Shown here piece after piece: positions 17,105 to 25,583 of a stretch of DNA of 64,000 nucleotides (positions are counted from its first letter, which is position 1; every line of letters starts with the position of its first letter). The DNA lies in the NCBI RefSeq assembly GCF_011516645.4, contig NZ_CP088285.1:2064501-2128500 (forward strand). The letters are read 5' to 3'. The stretch comes from Bradyrhizobium septentrionale (GTDB lineage Bacteria > Pseudomonadota > Alphaproteobacteria > Rhizobiales > Xanthobacteraceae). A model generated the notes under the pieces. The model worked only from the letters and a program-made list of their open reading frames with translations. It made no database searches and was not told the origin of the DNA. The position numbers and the translations under genes were made by a program.

Positions 17105-17157
17105 TCACCGCTCCGCCTCTGGCCGATATCGGTGACTGAGAGTGCTCCAAGCTCCCG
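17105..17157 (+). promoter_or_regulatory. Duplicated 5' leader motif, copy 2
   Basis: TCACCG (17105-17110), N19, CGGTGA (17130-17135), then CTGAGAGTG and GCTCCCGCC. The GAGAGTG block ends 34 bases before ATG 17178, matching the copy before ATG 15217. The intervening bases differ, which argues for selection on the shared blocks. Confidence 0.45.
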
Positions 17158-17177
17158 CCAGTAATCAGGAGAGCTTT

Positions 17178-17378
17178 ATGCCGATTGCCCAACACAGCCA
17201 GCCTGAACCGCCGCCTCATGATCTGCTGGCGTTAGAGGCGGTGAGGATAAGGGATGCTGCGAAGCCATTGCTGCCCAGCCTTCAGCGCGATGCGATGCTT
17301 CGCAAGGCGCGCCTGATCGAGACCGCCTCGCACATCAATGATTGGCTGACATCTCCCGGCCTGCGAACGCCCTGCTAG
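17178..17378 (+). CDS. Small conserved hypothetical protein
   Basis: The 66-residue protein starts at ATG 17178 behind AGGAGA. It is soluble, with a Pro-rich start (MPIAQHSQPEPPPHDLL) and two predicted amphipathic helices (LEAVRIRDAAKPLLPSL and DAMLRKARLIETASHINDWL). I recall homologues in Bradyrhizobium without function. It carries the duplicated leader motif upstream. Its TAG stop (17376-17378) lies inside the start of a family E palindromic element. Confidence 0.6.
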   Translation: MPIAQHSQPEPPPHDLLALEAVRIRDAAKPLLPSLQRDAMLRKARLIETASHINDWLTSPGLRTPC

Positions 17379-17480
17379 AGCGTCGAGCGAAGGGGACCGG
17401 TTCGCGTGAAGAAAACGTGTCACACTGACAAACTGGAGCTTCGCTTCTGATTCAATCAGAACCGAAGCTCTGGCTGCCGA
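17375..17480. repeat. Family E palindromic element, copy 2
   Basis: The element starts CTAGAGCG and contains GCTTCTGATTCAATCAGAACC, the same central hairpin as the copy at 12444. As in that copy, the stop codon of the gene before it is formed by the first bases of the element. Confidence 0.75.
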
Positions 17481-17526
17481 CCTTGAGGAAAAGCCGCCCC
17501 ATGACGAGGCGGACTGAGGCCGCCAT

Positions 17527-17724
17527 TCATCGGATGCCGAAGGGCATGGCCTCCGGTCGTCTCTCACCAGGCAACGGCGTCGACATCGGCTCTGACCTGT
17601 CCTTCAGGAACAGGCGACCGCGGTGAACGTTGTCGCGGTGCAGATATTCACGCGCGCCATCCGATTTTGTTGTGCTCGGTGATTTGTGGCCTTGGTGCTC
17701 GTTATTCGACCCATTGCTTCCCAT
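17527..17724 (-). CDS. Doubtful small open frame
   Basis: A 65-codon reverse-strand frame starts MGSNGSNNEHQGHKSP. Its composition is polar and not typical of a shadow frame, but no ribosome-binding site fits well and I recognise nothing in it. It overlaps the possible EcfG promoter on the other strand. I list it as a weak possibility only. Confidence 0.2.
   Translation of the reverse strand: MGSNGSNNEHQGHKSPSTTKSDGAREYLHRDNVHRGRLFLKDRSEPMSTPLPGERRPEAMPFGIR
17607..17631 (+). promoter_or_regulatory. Possible EcfG (general stress sigma) promoter
   Basis: GGAAC at 17607-17611 and CGTT at 17628-17631 are separated by exactly 16 bases, the alphaproteobacterial EcfG consensus GGAAC-N16-17-CGTT. 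It points at the genes from 17796 onward, about 160 bases downstream. Confidence 0.5.
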
Positions 17725-17795
17725 ATAAAAGATCATCCTCGTCGGCCATCGAGATTGGCCGGAATGCGCGGAGACCTCCAACGAAAGGGCCCGCC

Positions 17796-18290
17796 ATGTT
17801 CAAATCTCAGCAGTATCGTGCCAAGGCAGCCGCATATGGCGAACTGATCAAGCGTTCGAGCGGTCAGGGCGAAAGCCGCAAGTTTCAGGAGCAGCAAGAC
17901 CGCCTCGCTTCGCTCGCGGACAACGAGCAGCAACTGGCGGACAATTTTGACGACGCAGTGAACGTTGCGGAGCAGGACCGCTCCCGCGGCGCGGCCCTTG
18001 CCGCCGAAGAGGAGTACGTACTGCGGTGTCTCGGCGCGGCCGTCATCATGCAATGGAACGTCCTGCCGAAGACGCTACAGCGGGAAATCTTCGACACCGC
18101 CGGATCGGTCGGAAAGCTGCTGGAGACGGCGGCGCTCCGCGGGCAGATCGCTCGCTTCCTGCACAAGCACAAGGATGATGCCGATCGCAACAAGGTTCTG
18201 GAGGCGCGTCAGGATGCGAGATCGCGCGCTGCGGCTTTGTCGCGATGGGACAATGAAGGAGGCGCAGTCCCCGAGGGACTGCCGATGTAA
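17796..18290 (+). CDS. Conserved hypothetical helical protein
   Basis: The 164-residue protein starts at ATG 17796 with GAAAGGG upstream. It is soluble and almost entirely helical: residues 5-70 (YRAKAAAYGELIKRSSGQ, then REFQEQQDRLASLADNEQQL-like segments) predict a coiled-coil hairpin, and the C-terminal third is rich in Ala/Arg/Lys. No catalytic motif is visible. It is followed within 30 bases by two more small genes with good ribosome-binding sites, suggesting a three-gene operon, possibly under the EcfG-type promoter at 17607. Confidence 0.65.
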   Translation: MFKSQQYRAKAAAYGELIKRSSGQGESRKFQEQQDRLASLADNEQQLADNFDDAVNVAEQDRSRGAALAAEEEYVLRCLGAAVIMQWNVLPKTLQREIFDTAGSVGKLLETAALRGQIARFLHKHKDDADRNKVLEARQDARSRAAALSRWDNEGGAVPEGLPM

Positions 18291-18317
18291 GCAAACTGCA
18301 ACAATAGGAGATTCGTT

Positions 18318-18689
18318 ATGTCACTCACCCAATTCGGCGTCGATGACGGACCGCACAGCATGGACGGGCTGCGGCTTCTCACCCGGGACGGAAATGAACG
18401 GATCGAGGCATTCATCGGCCGCAAGGTGATGGACGTCTGGGCCGAGTCTGTCGAGCACCGCGGCGGACACCGAAGCCTGTTCCGCGATCAATACAATGCG
18501 CTTGGCAGACTTAACCTGGCGGCGATCGAGCGGATCGTCAGTGCGAAATACCAACGCGGTGCTGCGTTCAACCGCCAACACCCCTATGTCGAGGTGCTGT
18601 TCTCGGACATCACCGACAGCGGGGAGACGCTGAATCTGAGCGAACTCGTTCGTGAAGTCTTGCCGCCGGCGTTCCACCGGCTGAGTTGA
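18318..18689 (+). CDS. Conserved hypothetical protein
   Basis: The 123-residue protein starts behind AGGAG (TAGGAGATTCGTT). It is soluble. A central block (EAFIGRKVMDVWAES, then YNALGRLNLAAIERIVSAKY) resembles the small DUF1488-like or stress-linked proteins of rhizobia, but I cannot assign a family. It ends in a helix NLSELVREVLPPAF. It is the middle gene of a probable three-gene operon. Confidence 0.6.
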   Translation: MSLTQFGVDDGPHSMDGLRLLTRDGNERIEAFIGRKVMDVWAESVEHRGGHRSLFRDQYNALGRLNLAAIERIVSAKYQRGAAFNRQHPYVEVLFSDITDSGETLNLSELVREVLPPAFHRLS

Positions 18690-18712
18690 AGGTCGATCCA
18701 GGAGGAATTCCC

Positions 18713-18943
18713 ATGATGAAGAAATCCCCACCGTCCACTGACGAGCCAGAGCCGAAGAAACCACTGCGCGCCGACCGGCCTCCCGCCGAAGGTTTCGTGA
18801 TCATTGTCGACAAACATTTCAAGTCGGAGTTCGACACGGTCGAGGCAGCTGAAACGTCCGGCCGACAACTGAAGGCGGCTTATCCGATGCTTCAGATCGA
18901 AATCTATGACGCCGTCAGCAAGACCCGCACCTTGCTGAGCTGA
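18713..18943 (+). CDS. Small conserved hypothetical protein
   Basis: A perfect AGGAGG at 18700-18705, 7 bases before ATG 18713, fixes this start. The 76-residue product opens with a Pro/Lys/Glu-rich disordered stretch (about 1-25). A compact alpha/beta segment follows (FVIIVDKHFKSEFDTVEAAETSG, then AYPMLQIEIYDAV), which looks like a small folded domain. It has no signal peptide. Function unknown. Last gene of the 17796-18943 group. Confidence 0.65.
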   Translation: MMKKSPPSTDEPEPKKPLRADRPPAEGFVIIVDKHFKSEFDTVEAAETSGRQLKAAYPMLQIEIYDAVSKTRTLLS

Positions 18944-18980
18944 CAGGCCTGGTTACCGGGCCTCGTGGACAGGTTGCCGC

Positions 18981-19985
18981 CTACTCCGCGCCGGCTTCCT
19001 GCGGCGTGAATTCATACACCGACGAGCAGAACTCGCAGGTGACGACGACCTTGCCGTCCTTGACCATCTCGGCGCGATCGTTCGGCGCAAAGCTCTTCAG
19101 CATCGACGACACCGCATCGCGCGAGCAGGAGCACTGCGCGCGCAACGTCTGCGGGTTGAAGACGCGAACGCCGCGTTCGTGGAACAGCCGGTACAGCAGC
19201 CGTTCGCCGGAGAGATCGGGATCGATCAGTTCGACATCCTCGACGGTCGAGATCAGCGATTGTCCCTCGACCCAGGCGTCATCATCAGGCACGTGATGCG
19301 TGGCCGTCCCCTCCGGCGCATCGCCGGGGTGCAGATCCGCCTGCTTGGCGCGCTCGGGCGCTTTGGGCAGGAATTGCAGCAGGATGCCGCCGGCGCGCCA
19401 GTGCAGCTTGCCGCCCTCGCCACCGCGCATCTCCTCACCGACCGCAAGCCGCACCCGCGTCGGGATCTGCTCGGAGCGCAGGAAATATTCATGGGCCGCC
19501 TCTTCGAGGCCGCCGCCGTCGAGCGCGACCAGTCCCTGGTAGCGGCTGGTGGTGTTCGCGCCCTGGTCGATGGTCATCGCGAGATGGCCTTTGCCGAGCA
19601 GCTCGCCCGAGCTCTGGCCAGTCTTGAGGCGCGCCTCGTCGTAACGCGCATAGGCACGCAGCCGGTCGGGCGCCTGGAAATCGACGATCAGCAGCGAGAC
19701 CGGACCGTCGGTCCGGGTCTGCAGGATGAAGCGGCCCTCGAACTTGACCGACGAGCCGAGCAGCGTGGTCAGCACAATGGCCTCGCCGAGCAGCTTGCCC
19801 ACCGCCGGCGGATAATCGTGCTTGTGCAGGATCTCGTCGAGCGCAGGGCCGAGCCGGGTCAGCCGGCCGCGCAGATCCAGCGCGCCGACCTCGAAGGCCA
19901 GCACGGCATCGTCGACAGGAACCGCTGACGGCGCGCGAACCGGCGCCTCGGGCGTGATTTTGATGTCGGGGGATTGTGAAACCAT
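18981..19985 (-). CDS. hslO: Hsp33 redox-regulated chaperone
   Basis: The 334-residue protein has the Hsp33 holdase body and the C-terminal zinc redox switch. Cys-x-Cys (AQCSCSRD) and Cys-x-x-Cys (TCEFCSSV) lie about 30 residues apart. Under oxidative stress these thiols form disulfides, zinc is released and the protein dimerises into an active holdase that protects unfolding cytoplasmic proteins. It follows argD-argF in the same direction, the usual alphaproteobacterial order, but a family A palindrome lies between argF and hslO. The extreme N-terminus (about 25 residues) is Pro/Ala-rich. Confidence 0.95.
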   Translation of the reverse strand: MVSQSPDIKITPEAPVRAPSAVPVDDAVLAFEVGALDLRGRLTRLGPALDEILHKHDYPPAVGKLLGEAIVLTTLLGSSVKFEGRFILQTRTDGPVSLLIVDFQAPDRLRAYARYDEARLKTGQSSGELLGKGHLAMTIDQGANTTSRYQGLVALDGGGLEEAAHEYFLRSEQIPTRVRLAVGEEMRGGEGGKLHWRAGGILLQFLPKAPERAKQADLHPGDAPEGTATHHVPDDDAWVEGQSLISTVEDVELIDPDLSGERLLYRLFHERGVRVFNPQTLRAQCSCSRDAVSSMLKSFAPNDRAEMVKDGKVVVTCEFCSSVYEFTPQEAGAE

Positions 19986-20042
19986 GGCGCTCTATCTGGG
20001 GTCTCGAACCATGAAATAAAGGGGTTCACTCAACGAGAGATG

Positions 20043-20174
20043 CGTCGTCCCTGCGAAAGCAGGGACCCATAACCACCACTGTCGGTTGATGCATCCAGCT
20101 GAGGCCCCAGCCTTCACAACAATTGACAGCGGTGGTTATGGGTCCCGGGTCGCGCTGCGCTTGCCCGGGACGAC
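20043..20174. repeat. Family A intergenic palindrome, copy 3
   Basis: Arms GTCGTCCCTGCGAAAGCAGG and TTGCCCGGGACGAC, with CCATAACCACC and GGTGGTTATGGG inside. Its arms are nearly identical to copy 2 while the centre differs. It lies between argF and hslO. Confidence 0.85.
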
Positions 20175-20193
20175 AACACTTGCTGACCTACGA

Positions 20194-21123
20194 CTACGCG
20201 ACCGCGTCGAAACACCAGGCCAGAATGCCCTTCTGCGCATGCAGGCGGTTTTCCGCCTCGTCGAACACCACGGATTGCGGGCCGTCGATCACCTCGTCGG
20301 TGACCTCCTCGCCGCGATGCGCGGGCAGGCAGTGCATGAACAGCGCATCCGGCTTGGCGAGCGACATCAGCTTGGCATTGACCTGATAGGGCTTCAGCAC
20401 ATTGTGGCGGTGCTCGCCCTCCTTGTCGCCCATCGACACCCAGGTATCGGTGACGACGCAGTCGGCGCCACGCACGGCGGCTTCCGGATCGGTGCCGAGC
20501 ATGATCGGCGCACCGGTCGCCTTGATCCAGTCGCGCATCGGCTTCTTCGGCGAGAGCTCCGGCGGGGTCGCGACATTGAGCTGGAACTTGAAGCGCTCTG
20601 CTGCGTGTGCCCAGGAGGCCAGCACGTTGTTGTCGTCGCCGGTCCAGGCCACCGTCTTGCCCTCGATCGAGCCGCGGTTTTCCTCATAGGTCATGAGGTC
20701 GGCCATCACCTGGCAGGGATGCGAACGGCGGGTCAGGCCGTTGATGACGGGAACGGTGGCGTGGGCGGCGAGCTCGAGCAGCGCGTCATGGTTGAGGATG
20801 CGGATCATGATCGCATCGACATAGCGCGACAGCACGCGCGCGGTGTCGGCAATGGTCTCGCCGCGGCCGAGCTGCATCTCGGCGCCGGTCAGCATGATGG
20901 CTTCACCGCCGAGCTGGCGCATGCCGACGTCGAACGACACCCTTGTGCGGGTCGACGGGCGCTCGAAGATCATCGCCAGCGTCTTGCCCTCGAGCGGCTT
21001 CCCGCCCTTCTCATGGGCCTTCAGCTTCGCCTTCATGGCGGCGCCGGCGGACAGCATGTTGCGCAGCTCGGCGAGCGGCAGCTCGTTGATATCGAGGAAG
21101 TGACGGACCGGCTTGCTCATCAT
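20194..21123 (-). CDS. argF: Ornithine carbamoyltransferase
   Basis: The 309-residue enzyme has the carbamoyl-phosphate-binding motif [11 protein letters not shown], the [13 protein letters not shown] block ([16 protein letters not shown]) and the [11 protein letters not shown] ornithine-binding motif. It condenses ornithine with carbamoyl phosphate to citrulline in arginine synthesis. The ATG at 21123 overlaps the argD stop codon by ATGA, so the two are translationally coupled. A second ATG lies one codon in. Confidence 0.97.
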   Translation of the reverse strand: MMSKPVRHFLDINELPLAELRNMLSAGAAMKAKLKAHEKGGKPLEGKTLAMIFERPSTRTRVSFDVGMRQLGGEAIMLTGAEMQLGRGETIADTARVLSRYVDAIMIRILNHDALLELAAHATVPVINGLTRRSHPCQVMADLMTYEENRGSIEGKTVAWTGDDNNVLASWAHAAERFKFQLNVATPPELSPKKPMRDWIKATGAPIMLGTDPEAAVRGADCVVTDTWVSMGDKEGEHRHNVLKPYQVNAKLMSLAKPDALFMHCLPAHRGEEVTDEVIDGPQSVVFDEAENRLHAQKGILAWCFDAVA

Positions 21124-22328
21124 CCCGCCGCCTTCTTCGGCTGGGCCGCCGCCAGCGCAGAGCAGGCGCGCTCGAGCGAGCCGATCGACTGGTCGATCTC
21201 GGCCTCGGTCACGATCAGGGGCGCCAGGAAGCGCACCACATTGTCGCCGGCACCGACGGTGAGCAGCTTCTCGTTGCGCAGCGCGGCGACGAGGTCGCCC
21301 GAGGGCACCACAGCCTTGACGCCGATCAAAAGGCCCTCGCCGCGCACTTCCGCCAGCACGGACGGATAGCGGTCGACGACGGAGGCGAGCTTCTGCTTGA
21401 GCAGCAGCGACATCTTCTGCACGTGCTCGAAGAAGCCGGGCTTCAGCATCACGTCGAGCACGGCATTGGCCGCGGCGACCGCGAGCGGATTGCCGCCGAA
21501 GGTCGAGCCGTGCGAACCCGGCGCCATGCCCTCAGCGGCCTTGGCGCTCGCCAGCACCGCGCCGATCGGGAAGCCGCCACCGAGCGCCTTCGCCAGCGAC
21601 ATCACGTCAGGGGTCACGCCGGTGCGCTTGTAGGCGAACAGGTCGCCGGTGCGGCCCATACCGGTCTGCACCTCGTCGAATGCCAGCAGCAGGCCATGCT
21701 CGTCGCAGAGCGCGCGCAGCGCCTTGAAGAACGCCTGCGGCGCCGAGCGCACGCCGCCCTCGCCCTGCACCGGCTCGATCAGGATGCCGGCAGTGTGCGG
21801 GCCGATCGCTTTCTTGACGGCCTCGATGTCGCCATGCGGCACCTGGTCGAAGCCGTCCATCGGCGGGCCAAAACCCTCGAGATATTTTGGCGAGCCGGTC
21901 GCAGCCAGCGTGCCCAGCGTGCGGCCGTGGAAGGCGCCTTCGAAGGTGATGATGCGGTAGCGCTCGGGATGGCCCTTGGAGAAGTGATAATGGCGGACGA
22001 GCTTGATCACGCCCTCCATCGCCTCCGCGCCGGAATTGCAGAAGAACACGAAGTCGGCAAAGCTCTGCTCGCACAGCCGGGCGGCCAGCACCTCGCCGTC
22101 CGGGCTCTTGAACAGGTTGGACATGTGCCAGAGCTTGGTCGCCTGTTCCTGCAGCGCCTTGACCAGATGCGGATGCGCGTGCCCGAGTGCGTTCACCGCA
22201 ACGCCCGAGGTGAAGTCGAGATAGCGGTCGCCGTTGGTTGCGATCAGCCAGGCGCCCTCACCGCGCTCGAAGCCGAGATCGACCCTGGCGAAGACGGGGA
22301 GCAGATGCGACGAGGCGCTGTTGGTCAT
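21120..22328 (-). CDS. argD: Acetylornithine aminotransferase
   Basis: The 402-residue class-III PLP aminotransferase has [17 protein letters not shown], the cofactor-binding [11 protein letters not shown], the [13 protein letters not shown] block and the PLP lysine in [14 protein letters not shown]. It converts N-acetylglutamate semialdehyde to N-acetylornithine in arginine synthesis. The start at 22328 ([15 protein letters not shown]) matches family N-termini; further upstream codons are not conserved. Its promoter (22442-22469) and a terminator-like leader hairpin lie upstream. Confidence 0.95.
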   Translation of the reverse strand: MTNSASSHLLPVFARVDLGFERGEGAWLIATNGDRYLDFTSGVAVNALGHAHPHLVKALQEQATKLWHMSNLFKSPDGEVLAARLCEQSFADFVFFCNSGAEAMEGVIKLVRHYHFSKGHPERYRIITFEGAFHGRTLGTLAATGSPKYLEGFGPPMDGFDQVPHGDIEAVKKAIGPHTAGILIEPVQGEGGVRSAPQAFFKALRALCDEHGLLLAFDEVQTGMGRTGDLFAYKRTGVTPDVMSLAKALGGGFPIGAVLASAKAAEGMAPGSHGSTFGGNPLAVAAANAVLDVMLKPGFFEHVQKMSLLLKQKLASVVDRYPSVLAEVRGEGLLIGVKAVVPSGDLVAALRNEKLLTVGAGDNVVRFLAPLIVTEAEIDQSIGSLERACSALAAAQPKKAAG

Positions 22329-22400
22329 GGCGTTCACTGCCGGTTTGAAGCCGACAATTGCCGTGCGCGCCTTGACGCCAGTGCAGCAACGGCCAGCTTC

Positions 22401-22431
22401 GGAAAACAAAACGGCCGCCTTTGCGGGCGGC
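22401..22431 (-). promoter_or_regulatory. Terminator-like hairpin in the argD leader
   Basis: On the reverse strand GCCGCC, loop CGCAAA, GGCGGC is followed by CGTTTTGTTTT. It lies only a few bases after the predicted transcription start of argD and about 70 bases before ATG 22328. It could be an attenuator or a 5' stability hairpin. Confidence 0.6.
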
Positions 22432-22441
22432 ACGTGCAGGC

Positions 22442-22469
22442 ATTCTATGCTGCGGCCAGTAGGTGTCAA
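22442..22469 (-). promoter_or_regulatory. Sigma-70-type promoter of argD
   Basis: On the reverse strand TTGACA (22464-22469) and TAGAAT (22442-22447) are 16 bases apart, close to the vegetative consensus. Transcription should start near 22435 and run into argD-argF. Confidence 0.75.
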
Positions 22470-22826
22470 TCGCCAGCAGCCGGCCTTTGCCGGCCTTCCT
22501 GCGATGCGGAACGAGCGCAATCCGGAGCATTCCGGTGCGGTGGAAAAGCCTCATTGTAGTGCTTAACTTTGTGGGAACATGTGGACGCACGGCCGCGGAC
22601 TCTTGCGCCAGAGTCACGCCATATTGTAGCGTTTGGCCTGTCGGGTACGACATCTCGTGCGGCAGTACTGGACCCTCTAAGTAGCCTTCGTGTCACACGT
22701 AAACGTTCGGGCGCAAGACCGCGCCCGGCGAGGGCTAAGGGATTCTGGCCGCTGGGATTTTGACCCGGATTTGGCTCGCAGCGTCGCTCCAATGACTGGC
22801 CGGCGCCATGCGAAAGGAAGAATGCG

Positions 22827-23339
22827 ATGACTGTATTGACCTGGTCCGACGATCGCGTCGAGCAGCTGAAGAAGCTCTGGGAGTCTGGCCTGTCGGCCAG
22901 CCAGATCGCCGCGGAACTTGGCAATGTGACGCGAAACGCCGTGATCGGCAAAGTGCATCGGCTCGGCCTCTCCGGCCGCGCCAAGGCCCCCTCCACGGCC
23001 GCGCCGCGGCAGCGCAAGGCCCGCCCCGCCCAGCACATGATGCGGGTGGCGCGTCCGGTCTCGCGCGGCAACACCGCGCTGGCGCACGCCTTCGAGGTCG
23101 AGATGGAGCCCGATCCGATCTCCTACGACAACGTTGTGCCGATGAGCCAGCGGCTGTCGCTGCTCGAGCTGAACGAGGCCACCTGCCACTGGCCGGTCGG
23201 TGATCCCTCGAGCCCGGAATTCTTCTTCTGCGGCGGCAAGGCGCTCGGCGGCCTGCCCTATTGCGCGCACCACTCGCGCGTCGCCTACCAGCCCGCCGGC
23301 GATCGCCGCCGGCCGTCGGCGAAACCGCAGATCAAGTGA
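22827..23339 (+). CDS. gcrA: GcrA cell cycle regulator
   Basis: The 170-residue protein begins with the hallmark MTVLTWSDDRVEQLKKLWE and SASQIAAELGNVTRNAVIGKVHRLGLSGR, the GcrA helix-turn-helix. The conserved C-terminal sigma-70-binding domain includes CHWPVGDPSSPEFFFCGG and LPYCAHHSRVAY. GcrA is an alphaproteobacterial transcription co-activator that binds RNA polymerase sigma-70 and CcrM-methylated GANTC promoters. Three GANTC sites lie upstream (22598, 22611, 22741). A strong terminator follows. Confidence 0.95.
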   Translation: MTVLTWSDDRVEQLKKLWESGLSASQIAAELGNVTRNAVIGKVHRLGLSGRAKAPSTAAPRQRKARPAQHMMRVARPVSRGNTALAHAFEVEMEPDPISYDNVVPMSQRLSLLELNEATCHWPVGDPSSPEFFFCGGKALGGLPYCAHHSRVAYQPAGDRRRPSAKPQIK

Positions 23340-23371
23340 GCACTCGGGAAACCGGCGTAGACTTGAAAAAC

Positions 23372-23399
23372 AAATCCCCGCGAAAGCGGGGATTTTTTT
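23372..23399 (+). terminator. Rho-independent terminator of gcrA
   Basis: ATCCCCGC (23374-23381), loop GAAA, GCGGGGAT (23386-23393), then seven T residues. Confidence 0.95.
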
Positions 23400-23531
23400 G
23401 TGGCAGTCTCGACCTGGCTTCGCAACCAATCGGTGCGGACCGTTTCCTAAAATTTTATCGCTGATGGCGAGCCATTCGCAACGTTACAATTGTATCGGTG
23501 CTGGATCACACGCAGATCGAGCATCCATCAC

Positions 23532-24133
23532 ATGGCAAGCGAACAGACTGACCTGACACAGGCGTCCAGGGACACGCCCGTTAGAGGCGCAGCCAAGATG
23601 ACGTATCGCGACGAAATCGTGTTCGAGCTTTGGCGAGCACCGCGGGTGCTGCTCTTCGGCTTCCTGGCACCCTTCGGCGCCTTCTTCTTGTGGGCGGTCT
23701 ATCTCTTCGTTTCTTGTCTCCCCAATAGTTGGACCTATGCGGTCGCGCACCCCGGTGTGGCAATACAATGGTATTTTGCCTCCATCTGGCATTACGCCGT
23801 GAGCTGGCTTCCGTTCACGCTGTCTGTCTATTTCTTTCGCCGGCAAGCTATTTGGCTGTGGTACCGGCTCAGCGTCGGTCGCACAGGGATCACGTATGAG
23901 GTCACCGAAAGCGGCATCACCAACGATATGGCAAAGGTCCCACCATCCTAATGCCTTGGGCCAACGTCAAATCGCTAGCTCGAACGAACAGATTGCTGTT
24001 GCTGCGCTCCGATTATCAGGGCTGGTGGTATCTGCCGTGGCAAGCTTTCGATGCCGCAAGCCAAGAGCAGCTTTGGGCCTATGCGCAGCAACATGTTGCC
24101 GGCGCAAGCAAGAGCCCAACAGCTTCGGTTTGA
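23532..24133 (+). pseudogene. YcxB-like membrane protein, frameshifted
   Basis: The first frame (23532-23951) encodes an N-terminal cytosolic stretch (MASEQTDLTQASRD), two membrane helices (about FGFLAPFGAFFLWAVYLFV and a second one before SVYFFRRQ) and TYEVTESGITNDMAK, then stops after three aberrant residues. The second frame continues the same domain at once as TILMPWANVKSLARTNRLLL and RSDYQGWWYLPWQAF, a typical YcxB-like C-terminus. One base appears to be lost near 23930-23940. The stop and next ATG overlap as TAATG, so translation of two pieces is formally possible. It could also be a sequencing error. Confidence 0.65.
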
Positions 24134-24476
24134 CCGATAGCGCGGCGAAGCGAGGTCTACCCGACGCACACCGCCAAACTTTGGGGAGGCGATTGTGGAT
24201 TTTCGTTTAGCTGCATCCGGGCTTCTGTAACGGGCCTTGGTAAGTCAATCCCTTTTTGCGTGATCCAGTCGCCGGGCACTTGCTTCTGTACGGGATCGGC
24301 GCGGTGGCCGTCGCCTGATGGGGTGCATTGAGGAGCCGGCCGGCCAATCTACGGAAGCGTGGTTGTGAGCCACTTCCCGGATGGCGGCCTGACCGGATCC
24401 ATCGTCCCGGCGAAGGGACCTCGCTCAGGGAGAGCCTGGTGTCGTGGCCCGCCCGGAACCGATTGCTGCTCCTTGC
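24134..24476. other. Non-coding flank downstream of the IS110 transposase
   Basis: About 340 bases without a credible gene, reading as the 3' flank of the transposase gene on the reverse strand. It includes small hairpins such as GTCCCGGCGAAGGGAC near 24405. In the IS1111 branch of this family the guide RNA lies on this side, so part of this stretch may belong to the mobile element. Its outer boundary cannot be set. Confidence 0.4.
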
Positions 24477-25511
24477 TTAGGTTGCCGAGGCCTTGGCCAT
24501 CGGGTTGAACGGTTTGGCGTCGGCGAGCATGCGATGCAGGATCACGGCGAGCTTGCGTGCAAGCGCCACCTTGGCCTTGCGCATGCCTGCGCGCCGGGCG
24601 ATCCGCATCGCCCAGCCCTTCAGCGCCGAGCAGTTCCTGACCGGCTTGGTCAGCATGACATGAGCCGCCTGATAGAGCGCCTCGCGCACGGAGGCATCGC
24701 CGATCTTGCTGATGCGGCCGGTATAGTCGGTTTCGCCCGATTGGTACTTCTTCGGGGTGAGGCCAAAATGCGCTCCCGTCGCCTTCGATGACCGGAAGCG
24801 CTTCGGGTCGTCGATCGCCGAGGCATAGGTGAGCGCCACGATCGGGCCGACGGACGGTGTCGTCATCAAGAGCTTCGCCTGCGGGTGCGACCTGGCGAGC
24901 CTTTGGGTGTGCTTATCCAGGCCATTGAACTCGCGCCGCAGCACGGCGTGGGCTTCGAGCAGTGCCTGGGCCACCACCTCAAGTCCAGGATGGCCCGCTA
25001 CGAGCTCCCGGATGCGTTCGGCGAACGTGCGCTCGGTGGTCGGGCCGACCTTCAGACCGAAGCCGCGGAGCACGCCGCGCAGGCTGTTCTCGATGTCGCG
25101 CAGCTTCGACTGCAGCAGCTTGCGTGCCGTCAGAACCGCCCGCGTCTCCTGCGCTTCGATCGACTTGCAGTGCACCGGCCGGAACCAGCCCAGCCGCATC
25201 AGTTGCGCGATCCCGCGGGCATCGTTGCGGTCCGACTTCACCGGCATCGCCTTGAAGGCATCGCGGACGTGCCGCGTCTCCAACAGTTCGACTGCCAGGC
25301 CCGCATCCCGCATCGCTGCGTAGAGCCATTGCGACAGCGGACCAGCCTCCAGCCCGATCCGTTCCAGCACCAACCCCAGCGACCGGAACCAGCCGATCAA
25401 GGCCTCCGGCTCGCTCGCAACCTTCGCCTCGCGCAAAATCTTACCCGTCCCATCGACAAGGCAGACGCTCGAGCATTCCAAAGACACGTCGATTCCTGCA
25501 TAGTGGTACAT
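24477..25511 (-). mobile_element. IS110-family transposase
   Basis: The 344-residue protein has the IS110 DEDD RuvC-like domain: Asp8 (YAGIDVSLE), Glu55 (IGLEAGPLSQW), Asp94 and Asp97 (VKSDRNDARG). The C-terminal Transposase_20 domain follows, with TPSVGPIVALTYASAI and FGLTPKKYQSGET, the latter carrying the candidate catalytic Ser. These enzymes recombine DNA guided by a structured RNA made from the element's own end. The frame is intact and full length, so it may be active. A hairpin covers the ribosome-binding site immediately upstream. Confidence 0.9.
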
Positions 25512-25583
25512 GGTCGTCCCTTAATGATGCTTGGAGCGGGCTTGCCCGACTCCGTTGACACCATCAGTTTGAGGGACGACCGC
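25512..25583 (-). promoter_or_regulatory. Hairpin sequestering the transposase ribosome-binding site
   Basis: On the reverse strand GGTCGTCCCT pairs perfectly with AGGGACGACC, which ends directly before ATG 25511. Within the roughly 50-base loop TGATG/CATCA and GGAG/CTCC with GGGC/GCCC also pair. The only purine-rich ribosome-binding site (AAGGGA) lies inside the closing stem. Confidence 0.7.

Larger units (their letters stand above)
17379..17795. other. Interval with repeat and promoter, otherwise empty
   Basis: The first 100 bases are the family E element; the middle holds the possible EcfG promoter; the rest shows no convincing gene apart from the doubtful reverse frame at 17527-17724. 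Confidence 0.5.

Noticed and set aside
22328..22520. N-terminal extension of argD
   Set aside because: It would run back through the promoter and leader hairpin; the family N-terminus begins at 22328.
23951..24133. Independent 60-residue gene after the YcxB-like frame
   Set aside because: Its sequence is the direct continuation of the YcxB-like domain, so a frameshift explains it better.
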